Below, piece after piece: positions 42,926 through 53,615 of a DNA stretch of 64,000 bases. The stretch is taken from the NCBI GenBank assembly GCA_036435485.1, contig CM071598.1:174540148-174604147 (forward strand), read 5' to 3'. The notes under the pieces were generated by a model that was given only the letters and a program-made list of their open reading frames with translations, did no database searches and was not told the origin of the DNA. The translations under genes were made by a program, and so were the position numbers. Source of the stretch: Saposhnikovia divaricata (Eukaryota > Streptophyta > Magnoliopsida > Apiales > Apiaceae). Within the stretch, counting starts at the first letter, position 1, and the number at the start of each line of letters is the position of its first letter.

Positions 42926-44916
42926 AGCTGTTATCTCTCTCCCTCTCATTCAAAGCCAGTCATTGGAAGGCCAAAGTTCCGAATCGAAATTGATTTATTC
43001 GAATCAAGAATTCAAAGAGGGTTCTTATGGGATGCTTGATAGGAGGATTGTTCAGACTGGAACACCTGTTATGGTCCAGGTACAATTTATTTTAAATATG
43101 GCAGATTATTTTTTTGTTTATATATTTTCATTTCATTTCCATGTATTTTATATGTGAAAAATGATGAAGACCGTGCGTGATGAAATGCCATATGGCACTG
43201 ATCCCAGAACTGAGTTCCAGAAGTTCATCAGATTAGGGAAAGAAGGTAACTCAAGTAATAATAGTCGTGAACAGGACTTACCGTATCATCCTGAACTATG
43301 TATGCATTTTAAGGTTTATTTTTATCATCTATCTAATTGGTAAATTACGTGTAGAGATGCTAGGTTCTGGACAATCAAACATCATTCTTTATGATCATCG
43401 TCCACTTAAATTGAACATCGAACATTATCAGCGTGTTTTTCAAATACCAGTTAAAAAGGTTTGAAAAATGCTTTACTAATAACAACGTCAATTTCGTGAG
43501 TAGGTTAAAACTATTAATCTTTTCAATATGAATGATATCTACTAATGTTTACATTTGAAACATAGGGTGCCAATTTTAGGGATTTTAGAGGTGTGAGAGT
43601 TGGATCAGATAATAAAGTGGAGTGGGATCCGAACATCGAACGTGCTCTTTTACCTTCGGGAAAGCCTTTGGTATGTTATGTTAATTGTTAGTTGCAACTT
43701 TTCTTATTTGAAATTTTTTAAATTTATAATGGTTTAAAATTGCAAGGTCCCTGACTATGCAATGTCATTTGTTGGAGGAACTTCTTCAAAGTAAAAAATC
43801 TTTTGTACTACTTATATTATTGTTTAATTGGAGAAAGCTGGTTATGTAATGGTTCCATATATTATATCTTAGGCCATTTGGGAGATTATGGTGGGATCAG
43901 ACTGTACCTACTATAGTTATAAGGACTGAACCACACAATCAAGTATGTTAATATATGTTTAATTTGATAAGATTAGTTTATTCATTTATGTTAGGTGTGG
44001 CTGACTATATATATTGTTTTTGTACTACACCATATAATGCCTATTGCAACCATATTTTTGAAGGTTTATCGAAAAATGTTGCTACTGAGAAACTAAATCA
44101 CACAAATTGCAACGCCTTTAAAAAACATTGCAATAGCATTGAAAAAATTCAAGAGAGTTAAAAACATTCAGTCTATTGCAATATTTTTCTTAAATCGTTG
44201 CAGTAAATATGATTTTTTGGCCCAAACGGCCTTTTAAATGTGTTCTAAAAGGTGTTGAGCGGGATTTCTTTTACCGGGCTTACCAAAATAACAAAAGAAA
44301 AAAGAAAAAAAAACATAACACATAGACACTAACCCACACAGATACAACACAACGCAGACACCTTGAACATCGATCCCAAATCCTTAAACTCGTTCAAGCT
44401 CGAAGAAGACATCGACTCAAACTCGACGATTCAAGCTCGAATAAGATTGAAGTTTGAAGCAGGTATGTTGTTCTTTATATCAATTTTTACACTTCTTCCC
44501 CAAGCAAATCTTTGTAATCGATTTTGGTGTTTTGGTTTAGGGTTAGGTATTTTTAGTTTTAATTGGGGGTTTATTTATGTATGTTAATGTATATTTGGGG
44601 TTATTTTATTGTGTTGATTTGGGGATACATTTTTTGTGTTTCAATTTAGGGTTCTTATGCATGTTTCAAATTGGGGTTTTTTCTTTACAAGATTTTTTTA
44701 TATATTTTTTGTATAGTTGTATGCTATGTTTCGAATTTGGGGATATTGTATTCAACTTAGAGCTTGCCATTCTCCTGCTTGGTCTTTGTAGGTTAGCTTG
44801 TTCAAGTATAGTAATATCTTATTTTCTTGTTCAGGAGTCCGAGCTCTCAAGCTCTGAAATGGACAGAGGATGCACTTCTGATGATGTATCTCTGGCATAA
44901 ATAAAATTTTTTTAGA

Positions 44917-45150
44917 ATGTGCCTCATCTAAAGGAGTAACACTTGAGCTTTGTCGTTGGATTGGAAATGATCCAGTGAAATCAATTTTATTTGAGAAAAT
45001 GCGTGACACGATGGTATGTAAATCATTTTCTGCTGCTTACATTTTTCTTTTATTATTTTGTAGAAAGCTACCAAATGGTCAGAACGGAAAGAGACTGTGG
45101 CGGAGTTGTCTAAGCTTGCTTCAACCCTGGTGATTTTACAGAGATGGCCT
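44917..45150 (+). pseudogene. Captured MOR1 fragment (parts of exons 5 and 9)
   Basis: The sequence encodes ASSKGVTLELCRWIG..DPVK and then FEKMRDTM. A donor GTATGTAAATCA follows, then a shortened intron, an acceptor TTTTGTAG and KATKWSERKETVAELSKLAS. These correspond to MOR1 exon 5 (28922-29099) and exon 9 (27854-27967). Intron sequence next to each exon is retained, but about 0.9 kb of the donor gene between them (exons 6-8) is missing. A 13-base deletion lies near the 3' end. The orientation is opposite to the MOR1 gene in this window. It cannot encode a TOG domain. Confidence 0.9.
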
Positions 45151-45311
45151 GCTTGCTTTGATATTGTTTAGTGCCATATTTCCATTGTGGCAAATGTTTA
45201 TGAATGACATTGAAAATTACTTAATCATGCTAAATTCTAGAAGTTAGTCATTTCCTTGGCCATTTCCTCTTTATAATTTTTGTACATAAAGTGTTGATAT
45301 TTTTCTGGGTG

Positions 45312-45808
45312 ACCTTTAGATTTAACAATATTAGGACGCAATTCCTTGACAGAGACCATCAGAAAAAAATTAAGTACTTGAGATTCATAGTTATCATATG
45401 TTTCTCTTTAGTTGCACACTTGAAACTCTCTATAGCTGACCTATCACCTCTGTATCATGATTGTGCTATCCAGTACTTTTTGAAGGCTCAATTTCACTAT
45501 AGCAAGGACCAGTTTGCTGATCTCATGGTGATTAATGGGATTGCTGCGACAATATCATAGGTGGCCTTACAGATTTAATGTTGTCCTACAGATATAATAT
45601 TTTTATTTTGATTATTAACTCTCAACCACTTGTAAATCACCCATCAGCTTTTGATCCAACTTCATTTTGTTTCCTACTAATTCTTTTTACATACTATTTT
45701 GGGAATATATATGAAAATTTCCAGATGGTTCTCATGCCCCTAGTTGCTCGTTATATAAAAGAAGAGAAAATACTTGCAACAGGGCTTTTTTTTTCAGCTG
45801 TGTACATG
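45312..45808 (+). pseudogene. Captured MFS transporter fragment (hippocampus abundant transcript-like)
   Basis: A frame encodes FLKAQFHYSKDQFADLMVI and NGIAATIS, followed after an intron (acceptor near 45720) by MVLMPLVARYIKEEK and LATGLFFSAVYM. This pattern (KAQFHYxKDQFADLM, GIAxTIS, LMPLLA, GLFFS) is that of the plant MFS family similar to hippocampus abundant transcript 1 / tetracycline-resistance-like transporters. Only two or three membrane segments are represented. The fragment is bounded by unrelated DNA inside element B. The assignment comes from remembered family motifs. Confidence 0.62.
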
Positions 45809-46165
45809 TAAGTGGCTTACTCTGCACCTCTATTAGATATATTCTGTACTAGAATTGATACCCAGTGAGATACATTAAAAGTTGGAAATAACATATTCGA
45901 TATCGCACACATATTTCATACAAAATGCACATTAAAGGACTATATGTGAAGCTAAACACATCATTGAAGGGAACTGGTAGCATCTTACACAATCTTTATA
46001 CAGTAAAATTTTACCTGAAAAGGGGTCTACTGAAATTCTAATCTGTTTGTTTGATAAATTGATCTTCATTTCATATCTGTATCAACTATACAGTAAAAAA
46101 ACTTGCTGGAATATATGTATTTTTGTTGATCACTTACTTGGGTTGTACGCTCTCATTTTATTTCA

Positions 46166-46265
46166 GATGCTTACTCTCTGCAATTGCAAGGAAGATCTAA
46201 AGAAGAAGGTCCATGCAATGATTGATAAGTCTGCAGAGCGTGGGTTAAGATCATTGGGTCTGTAG
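46166..46265 (+). pseudogene. Captured plasma-membrane H+-ATPase fragment
   Basis: The reading QMLTLCNCKEDLKKKVHAMI and then DKSAERGLRSLGL matches the nucleotide-binding-domain segment of plant P-type (P3A) proton pumps, where a line such as ILxLCxCKEDVxxKVHxxIDKxAERGLRSL is conserved. It begins right after an intron-like acceptor (TTTATTTCAG) and stops at a TAG. The phosphorylation site DKTG and all membrane helices are absent. It is a captured single exon part. Confidence 0.75.
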
Positions 46266-46793
46266 GCTCATCACGAATTTCTCGTTGTTGATTTACAAAA
46301 TCCAAGCAGAAATATATGATGCTTGGATTGCGGCTATAAATGGCCTGGTTTAGTGTATTTTCAGCATGACCCTAGTAATTTTTTTTTGAAAAAATGTTAC
46401 AATAGGGTCAAAATATGTTGCATTAATCTATAAAAAATCATTACAATTGGTCTGAAAAATGTTGCCTTTAAGTGTTAATAAATTACCTTCTTATGCTACT
46501 GCAATAGTTTTTAATTGTTGCTATAGAGTCTAAAATGTTGCTACTGAAATTTATTGCAATGATTTAATTATGTTGCTGTATGGTATAAAAAATGTTGCTA
46601 AATCGACCTATTGCAAGGCAACCGGATGCAACGCTCAAATTTTGCAAATTTGTTGCCATAGACTCTACTGCAATGAATATAGGCCATAAGGCAATGTTTT
46701 CCTGTCGTTGCAATATGCAATATATGGTGTAGTGTTGCTAGGTTATTATTCATCCTGAACAAAGTCTAGTACTCATTGTTCGGGAGAATGCCA

Positions 46794-46905
46794 ACCATCA
46801 AACCCAATGCTAAATGATAAGATACATTTACTAACTAATGTAGCATCGAGGATAACCTGAAATATTCATAGAACGATGAAGACATCCTCCTAAGAAAGGT
46901 AACGT
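46794..46905 (+). pseudogene. Diverged copy of MOR1 intron sequence (right part)
   Basis: ACCATCAAACCCAATGCTAA then ATGA, followed by GGATAACCTGA, repeats the sequence at 21242-21303 in the MOR1 intron between exons 15 and 16, on the same strand. Together with 42053-42240 it forms one split copy of roughly 340 bp of MOR1. About 20 bases of the donor sequence are missing at the junction. Confidence 0.75.
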
Positions 46906-47219
46906 AACAGCTCGAATTTTCAAACTATTAATTCCAAAATGAAAACTAAAACAAATTACAGTTTATTAAACCAAAAGTCAATTACAAAGGTACTTATTAT
47001 TACAAAAGCGCAGCGAACATCTATCGAAAAGTCAATCTAACCTAATTCTAAGGTCCTTGAACTCCAACGCTACCAAACTCGATCGTACACCGAACCTGAA
47101 ATATTAAAAGAATGAGCTACGAAGTCAAGCAAGCAACTATAGTTTAATGGCTCAAAATAAATATTTTTAATTTTTTTCAAAACACGATTTCGATATGTAG
47201 CACATAACATCTATCACAT
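46906..47219. other. Intergenic flank of the plus-strand Tat element
   Basis: AT-rich with one GC-richer patch (46990-47130). No gene was recognised. CACAT at 47215-47219 would be the target duplication of the Tat element, but its other end is outside the window. Confidence 0.5.
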
Positions 47220-47600
47220 TGTTGGAGGCCCATCTCCTTACTGGGCTAGACCGAAGGCCCAACACCATGAAACCGAAGGAAGCCCAAGATCGTTTAGCCC
47301 ATTTATCTACAACGGTCCAATCGGTTATACATTCCTCAGAATGTGGGACACGTCATCCCACTTATTCCACCTTCCAGTTAGTCGCCCACGATCGAATAAA
47401 GGGTGATATAGATGGTCAGGTTTGAGTAGTGCATTCACTTAATCACAATTTACAATCACACACAAGCCTTTTATGTTCAACATTACTCACCTACAACCAA
47501 TTTAACTTATTCTCACACCGAAGGTGAATCGGGGGCACCACCCTTGCATTCTTCTTCATTGTACGTCCGACCGAATGCTATCCGACAGAAAAATGGTTCC
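47220..47600 (+). repeat. 5' LTR of the plus-strand Tat element (last four bases displaced)
   Basis: Starts TGTTGGAGGCCCAT and matches the ends of the LTR at 81-479. The final AACA of the LTR lies at 55166-55169, because the Athila-like element inserted four bases before the LTR end after duplicating GTTCC. The reconstructed LTR is about 385 bp. Confidence 0.85.
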
Positions 47601-49126
47601 TAATAAGTGGATTTCATATCCACTTGGAACGCTTCATTTCGGCTTAAATTGGTGTCTTGACCTCAAGTATGTCATGTTTTTAATGTGTTTTCATCTAGTT
47701 GTGCAGGTTTGTGAAACGTCGGCTAGGGTTGGTGATTTCCGTTGAGCTTTGATGGGATTTTGAGCTTAGAATGAAGAATGGAGTCTTTACCTACGATACT
47801 AAAGAGATTTTTAGTCAAGGAGTTGAAGAATGGAAATTCACAAAGAAGAAACGGGAGAAAACGGAGTTAAAATGAAGAAAAAGCACAGAAATCAGTTTTG
47901 GACAGAATGTTTGGGCGCAGGAGCGCGTGGCTGGGCATAAGAGGGCTGAAGTTGGGTGCAGGAGCGCGCAGATTGGGGCAGGAGCCCGCAGAACATCCTG
48001 AAATTCTCCTACTTCGATTCTAATTGGTATTTTTGGTAGTTTCTTGCTAGAAAAGACTCATGGGGCCTATATAAACACGTTCTATCCTCTTTGAATGTAC
48101 AACCAACACCCTACATAACATAGAGAGAGAGAGAGAGAGAGCCGAGAGACGGAGATTCAGACTTGGAGAAGGATTCCCAACACTCGTGACAAGCAACGGA
48201 GATCTAGATCCACTTTTGTTTTCTTCTTCTAGGCGATACTCTTAGATGTTTTTGGGATTTGTTTTCTTCACTCTATTACTCTAGCATTATTATTATTATT
48301 CAAACCTTGTTTTATATCATGTTATCTCTAGATCCCATGATGATGAGCCGTTCGATTATGAACTAATCGTTGTCATGGGATTCTAACGGATTTATTTACG
48401 GAGTTTAGTAGTTTGATTGTTTTAAAGATTTGTGTGTGATGAATTATTGATATCCTCGTATGGTTGTGCTTATTCTTCTTGGATGCGTAGCTAACATCTA
48501 AGTTGTATTGTTAATCTCTATTGAAGCTGCAGTGGATATAGAGATTTAGAACTTGTCATGCTAGCATAAGATTATGTATGCTTTGACATCATGATTTGTA
48601 TCGTAACTTGAACTATCTTATGCTGCCCTATGTGATCTCTATGGATAACTTGTGCTTCAGCCGTTATGTTTTCAAATCTTATAGACATATAGGGTCTAAA
48701 CATAATTGTTGTCTACCCATCTTCTATCTCTTTTGTGGATGTATGAGTAGTTTGGTATTTGTATACTGACAGGTAGCCTATACTTGTTTCGTGTTGTCCG
48801 ATCAGATATCATAACCATCACATACTTTGATTAAAGGCATCAACTCTAAGCGAAGTATTTAATGAAGTTAGGATCCCATGTTTATTCTCTCATAAGTAAA
48901 TCGGTTGTAAGCCACAATAGTTAATTAGATCTAATTAGTGTTAATTTGCTTCTTAGTTAATTTAGATAATTAAAACTCAAAATTGATACTTGTCTTAGCA
49001 GTGAATCGAAATCATACATTGGTGCATAGGTGCATATTCTGTTATAAACTAGTCTCTATGGGAACGAACTCAACTTTATTCTATATTACTTGTGACCGCG
49101 TACGTTTGCGTGATTTAGTGCGAACA
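47601..49126 (+). repeat. 5' LTR of the Athila-like element
   Basis: 1526 bp, ending CGAACA at 49126. It begins TAATAAGTGG where the 3' copy begins TGATAAGTGG, so the terminal TG has mutated to TA. It contains a TATATAAACACG promoter-like site near 48068 and a short GA run at 48121. It differs from the 3' LTR by scattered substitutions and a few small indels. Confidence 0.93.
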
Positions 49127-49132
49127 AGTTTT

Positions 49133-49150
49133 TGGCGCCGCTGCCGGGGA
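49133..49150 (+). other. Primer binding site of the Athila-like element
   Basis: TGGCGCCGCTGCCGGGGA starts a few bases after the LTR and is complementary to the 3' end of a tRNA, closest to the Asp-tRNA site usual in Athila. Confidence 0.85.
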
Positions 49151-49269
49151 TCCTCGGTGTTTTATTTTTAGTTTTTGTGCTTGTCATCAGTGGTCGTTAG
49201 AGTTCACTGACTCGGATTGTTTTTCTTACACAGTTGTTTGTTCTTGGTTTTTCAGGTACTTGAGCGTGT

Positions 49270-51672
49270 ATGCGAACATGTTCTCAAACTCGTAAAATGG
49301 AAGACGTAGATCTAGTCAAAGATAAAAGCGAAGAGGAACTTGAAACAACGGTAGAGATGGGTGATCGAGCAGCAGCAGAAACTAAGGCTTTGAAGGACTA
49401 TTCTCAGCCGAAAATCAATGACATCCAATCTAGTATTGTCAAACCAGCCATTGCAGCTAATACTTTTGAGATCAAGCCTATCACAATTCAGATGGTGCAG
49501 AATTCCGTTCAGTTTGGGGGTGCTCCAACGGAAGATCCCAACATGCATATTCGCAACTTCATAGAGATCTTTGAGACTTTTCGATTCAACGGTGTGTCGG
49601 AAGATGCTGTGAAATTGAGACTTTTCCAATTCTCTCTTAGGGATAAAGCTAAGAGCTGGTTACACTCCTTACCAGCTGGTTCTATTACAACATGGGAGGA
49701 TCTTTCTCAGAAATTCCTTACTAAATTCTTTCCCATGGCAAAAACAACAACAATCAGGAATGCTCTTACTCAATTTGCACAACAATCTGGAGAATCTTTA
49801 TGTGAAGCTTGGGAGCGCTACAAGGAGATGCTTAGAAAGTGTCTTCATCATGGTATGCCAGACTGGATGGTGATCAATTGTTTCTACAATGGGCTGGGAG
49901 CACAATCTAGACCCGTGCTAGATGTAGCATCAGGTGGAGCTTTATGGGCAAAGAGCTATGAGGAAGCCTATGAGTTAATTGAGATGATGGCTGCTAATGA
50001 ATATCAGAATCCTACGCAGAGACTATCGCAAGGCAAAGTAGCAGGTATTCTGGAAGTTGATGCAGCTACAGCTATAGCAGCTCAGTTGAAGGCTTTGACT
50101 ATGAAGGTGGATTCTCTTACCAATTATGGAGTTCAGCAGGTTGCTAGTGTGTGTGAGCTTTGTGCAGGTGCACATGAGATGAGTCAATGTGCCATATCTA
50201 GTGAGTCAGCAAAGTTTTTGAGTAATTTTCAGAGACCTTCTACACCAGCTCCAGCCACCTATCATCCTAACAACAGAAATCATCCTAATTTCAGCTGGAG
50301 CAATAATCAAGGTGCTCAACAACCCTATCAGCAGTTTCAAGGCCAGAAATATGGAGATAAGCCGTACAATCCTTCTGGTTATCAGCAGCAGTATGCTCCA
50401 AGGCAACAATTTCAGCCTCCGTGATTTCAGCAGCAGCCTCATGCTAGTGCGGGGCAATCTTCTAATGAAAAATCTGAACTGGAGGAATTGAGGTTGATGT
50501 GCAAGATCCAAGCAGTTTCTATCAAGACCTTGGAGAACCAGATTGGTCAGATTGCTAATAGGCCACAAGGAACTCTTCCTAGTGATACAGAGGCTAATCC
50601 AAGCAAAATGGAAGGCAAGGAACAGGTGAAAGCAGTTACTTTGAGATCCGAAAAGGTTACATCCGAGCAGAAATCAGCAGCTAAGGAAGATGAAGAAGTT
50701 CAGAATCATCAGGTTGAAAAATTTGCAGTTCCAGAAATTGAAATCTGACTTGGTGGTTGATCAGCTAGATGGTGACATGGAAAAGAGCAAGAAGTCTGTT
50801 GATAAATCTATTCCGGAATAGTCTACAAAGAGCACTCAGATCTATCCTCCTCCTCCTTATCCTAAGAGGCTCCAAAAGCAGAAGCTAGACAAGCAGTTTT
50901 CTAAGTTTCTTGAGGTTTTCAAGAAATTGTACATCAACATACCTTTTGTAGAAGCTCTTGAATAGATGCCGAGCTATGCCAAGTTCATGAAGGGTATTCT
51001 CTCAAGGAAGTTGAAACTCGAGGAATTGGAAACTGTAGCTCTGACCGAAGAGTGTAATGCTGTTCTGCAGTAGAAGTTTCCGCCTAAACTTAAAGATCCG
51101 GGAAGTTTCACCATACCGTGCACCATTGGCAACTTATCTTTTGACAAGTGTTTGCGTGAATTGGGAGCTAGTATCAATCTCATGCCGTTGTCTATCTTCA
51201 TGAAACTTGGTCTACCCGATCCGAAACCTACAAAAATCTCTTTACAGCTGGCCGATAGGTCGATCACGTATCCGAGAGGAATAGTGGAAGATGTCTTAGT
51301 AAAGGTGGATGAGTTTATCTTTCCGGCTGATTTTGTCATTCTTGACTTTGAGGAAGACAAGAGAATTCCCATCATCTTGGGAGGCCCTTTCTAGCCACCA
51401 GCCAAGCTTTAATTGATGTGCAAAAAGGGGAGCTAACTATGCGAGTGCAAGATGATAAGGCCACCTTTAATGTGTTTGCTCCTACGAAGATTTCAGATGA
51501 TCCAGAAGTGTGCTTATCTGTGGAATCTCTTGCTGATGAAACTGTTACCCATATTCTAGAGCATAACACTAGTGAATCCCTCGCATTGTCTCTCCAAGAA
51601 GAAAAAGGTAATTTGAAATTGGATGCATTGCCTAGTGTTCCAAATTTTTCGGAGAACTCTGAATCAGTTTAG
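49270..51672 (+). pseudogene. Athila-like gag and protease remnant
   Basis: An ATG at 49270, about 120 bases after the primer site, opens 384 codons of gag. The core (about residues 75-230) is a plant retrotransposon gag domain with KLRLFQFSLRDKAKSWLHSL and ESLCEAWERYKEMLRKCLHH. A Gln/Pro/Asn-rich tail follows. A TGA at 50422 interrupts the frame (QPP-stop-FQQQ), and further stops occur near 50746, 50820, 50965, 51072, 51394 and 51670. The protease part at 51150-51393 reads LGASINLMPLS...IPIILGGPF, where the expected catalytic Asp is Glu (RELGAS). The same gag is present in the second Athila-like element at 63429. Confidence 0.85.
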
Positions 51673-53615
51673 TTGTTCGAGAAAAGTATTGATGCTGATA
51701 AATCTTCCTCGCAAGATCTCTCATATGTAAAGCTCGGAAAACTTCCATCACATTTGAGGTATGTCCTTTTGAATGATGAGTTAGTGATTTTTAAAGAATG
51801 CCATGATAATGTGTTAAGAAGGTGGATCGTTAATGAGGCGGGAGAAGAGTGTGTGGCTCAGTCAACTGAGAGGGATAAGCATCTTAGAGCTGTGAAGAAG
51901 AAAAAGAAGAAGTCGATTGGTGGAAAAGTCAATGTGAAGAATGAAAGAAAGTTGTGTTGGGAATAAGCAATCAAGATGTCAACATTTGTATGAATGGTCT
52001 TTCTATTGAGGATGGTTCAGTTATTCTTTTGAAATCACCATGATTTGAGGAAGTAACGTCCGGCTAAATGATCAATGACAGCGCTTCGTGGGAGGCAACC
52101 CACGCCTTTTCTCGTTTTCATTCAAAAAAAATGAATAGTGAGGAGCAGCCCTATCTCTACTTCAAATCTTTTCAACCCCATTCAAGCTTTCAAGGAATCT
52201 CTAATTCAAGTTTGGGGGATTCAAAGGGGCAAGTTTCACAACTCTAGTGGCCCGTTTTTGGAGCTCATGCTATTTATCCACCGCCAGATTCCCCACCCGA
52301 TGAAGGTGGCTCTGCCGACATTTAGGTAAGTTCTCTACTATCCTTTTTATTGCCTTCAATGGGGACATTGAATATTTTAAGTTTGGGGGTGATTTGAGGA
52401 TTAGTAGTTAGTAGTAGAGTCATTGTTCATGTTGGAATCATGTTGCATGATAGTAGTAGTTCATTTATATTATTGTATGTCTATTTCATATAGAGCATGT
52501 TTGTTTGCATATTTGTTTATGTATCGTATGTGAGTCCATTTGGTTGTATTTGCATAGCATATTTCATGATCCCTTAGGATGAGATAATTCTGATTGGTAG
52601 GTCGATGTCTATTTGAGTGTGGTAATGATAAATAGAGGGTTGATTTATAGTTCTTATGAAATTGACTTGCATGCTTCAGAAACAAAATCTTTACACAGTC
52701 TCGTCATTTGCTTTTGGGCTAGGTTGAGGTCATGCTTGTTTGGTTGTTTTAGATTTAATCACTTGTTTATATTTAGAATTTTCGTTATTCTCTTCATGGC
52801 ATAGGCGCACTAAAATATAAGTTTGGGGGAAACCAGGGATTTCATGCTAATTGTTAATAATTGTCAATAATGGCTAGGCGTCAAATGGCTAGTAGCCGGC
52901 TCATATTTTTATGAGTAGTTTAGGGTTGGATGAGAATTCTCATTCCAGATTGCATTGAAAAAAAAAAGAAGAAAAAAAAAATCAAATCAGAAAAAAAAAG
53001 AAAAAGAAAAAAAAAGTTGTGTGAATTGTTAAATGCAGAATTAACCAGGGTGAGCTATTTAATACTCGAGCAATTAAGTTCTAGGGGACTTTGTGCCTAG
53101 TGACCTAAGGCTTTTCCGGTCTGGGATCCACTAACCTAACGCTCGCTACATGGGTATTATTGTATAAGCCTTTAGGGGTCTCATCCATTGCACGGTTAAA
53201 TAAGCATGCGTGTTGTGCATAGTATTATGTGTCATAGTTAGTTTAGTAATAAAGCATGAATTCCTGTCTAACTCAAATGATGATGGAGGTGTTCCTAGGT
53301 TATGAAGTGTTTACCGTCTATTCTATTTATAAACTTGTGATTGTCTTGGCGAAGAATATGTATGATTTTGATATAGTGTTAGGAGTATATCTGATGAGCA
53401 TCGCACACACGCACGTTTCTGTTCATGTTTTGTTAGTATACGGGGACTTAGTCAAGCTCTATTTGGATTTAGTTGCATTCTTTGAGATATTTGCTTGCTG
53501 ATTGGTTTTGGTTAGTCTAAGGGGATCGTTGCATTTTCATATAAGTTGCATTCATGCATTGCATTTCATTAGGTAGTCTTGAGTCTGTTTTATGCTTGAG
53601 GACAAGCATCGGTTT
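51673..53615 (+). other. Pol-deletion junction and non-coding 3' region of the Athila-like element
   Basis: 51673-51966 resembles the linker before reverse transcriptase (KLPSHLRYVLLNDE) and ends in a Lys-rich stretch. From about 52080 the post-integrase Athila segment begins. The rest is non-coding, with poly-A/G tracts at 52960-53020 and AAGTTTGGGGG at 52208, 52379 and 52819. A small open frame at 53256-53501 has no recognised relatives. Confidence 0.65.

Larger units (their letters stand above)
44023..46734 (+). mobile_element. Gene-capturing CACTA transposon B
   Basis: The left end TACTACACCATATAATGCCT and the right end (complement CACTACACCATATATTGCAT) are inverted repeats, flanked by a perfect 3-bp TTG duplication (44020-44022 and 46735-46737). 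A 3-bp target duplication and CACTA ends define the superfamily. About 200 bases at each end are crowded with TTGCAA and GTTGCTA motifs, the expected subterminal transposase sites. The 2712-bp element has no transposase. It carries sequence from at least three host genes (MOR1, an MFS transporter and a P-type H+-ATPase), plus an unidentified leader-like exon near 44340-44463 ending CAG|GTATG. It is inserted in the chromomethylase intron of element A. Confidence 0.9.
42241..46793 (+). mobile_element. CACTA-like element A carrying a chromomethylase fragment, right end lost
   Basis: The left end CACTACTTAAAATATG is followed by subterminal inverted motifs ACATCGGT...ACCGATGT (42278-42302 and variants to about 42385), the arrangement typical of CACTA elements. 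The interior carries a chromomethylase gene fragment in five or more exons. The right side stops abruptly inside a chromomethylase exon at 46793, where MOR1-derived sequence resumes; no matching GTAGTG end is seen, so the right terminus seems deleted. Without the nested element B it is about 1.84 kb. Confidence 0.55.
43148..46793 (+). pseudogene. Chromomethylase (CMT3-type DNA methyltransferase) fragment, split by element B
   Basis: Exons with recognisable splice sites: about 43150-43246 (DEMPYGTDPRTEFQKFIRLG), 43355-43458 (LYDHRPLKLNIEHYQRV), 43566-43670 (GANFRDFRGVRVG...VEWDPN), 43747-43790 (VPDYAMSFVGGTSSK), 43873-43942 (PFGRLWWDQTVPTIVIRTEP) and 46742-46793 (VIIHPEQ...VRENA). These match, in order, the C-terminal half of plant chromomethylases, which maintain CHG methylation. 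A frameshift precedes DEMPYG. The catalytic Pro-Cys motif, the BAH domain and the chromodomain are not present. Introns are kept, so capture was at DNA level. The last intron is interrupted by element B seven bases before its acceptor. It cannot make an active enzyme. Confidence 0.8.

Noticed and set aside
42241..46734. One single CACTA element from 42241 to 46734
   Set aside because: The ends share only CACTAC. The end at 44023 matches the right end at 46734 over about 20 bases and has the TTG duplication, so the pair is 44023/46734 and 42241 belongs to another element.
53256..53501. An 81-codon gene in the 3' part of the Athila-like element
   Set aside because: It has no similarity to known Athila env-like frames, lies in sequence with repeated polypurine motifs, and gives no sign of selection.
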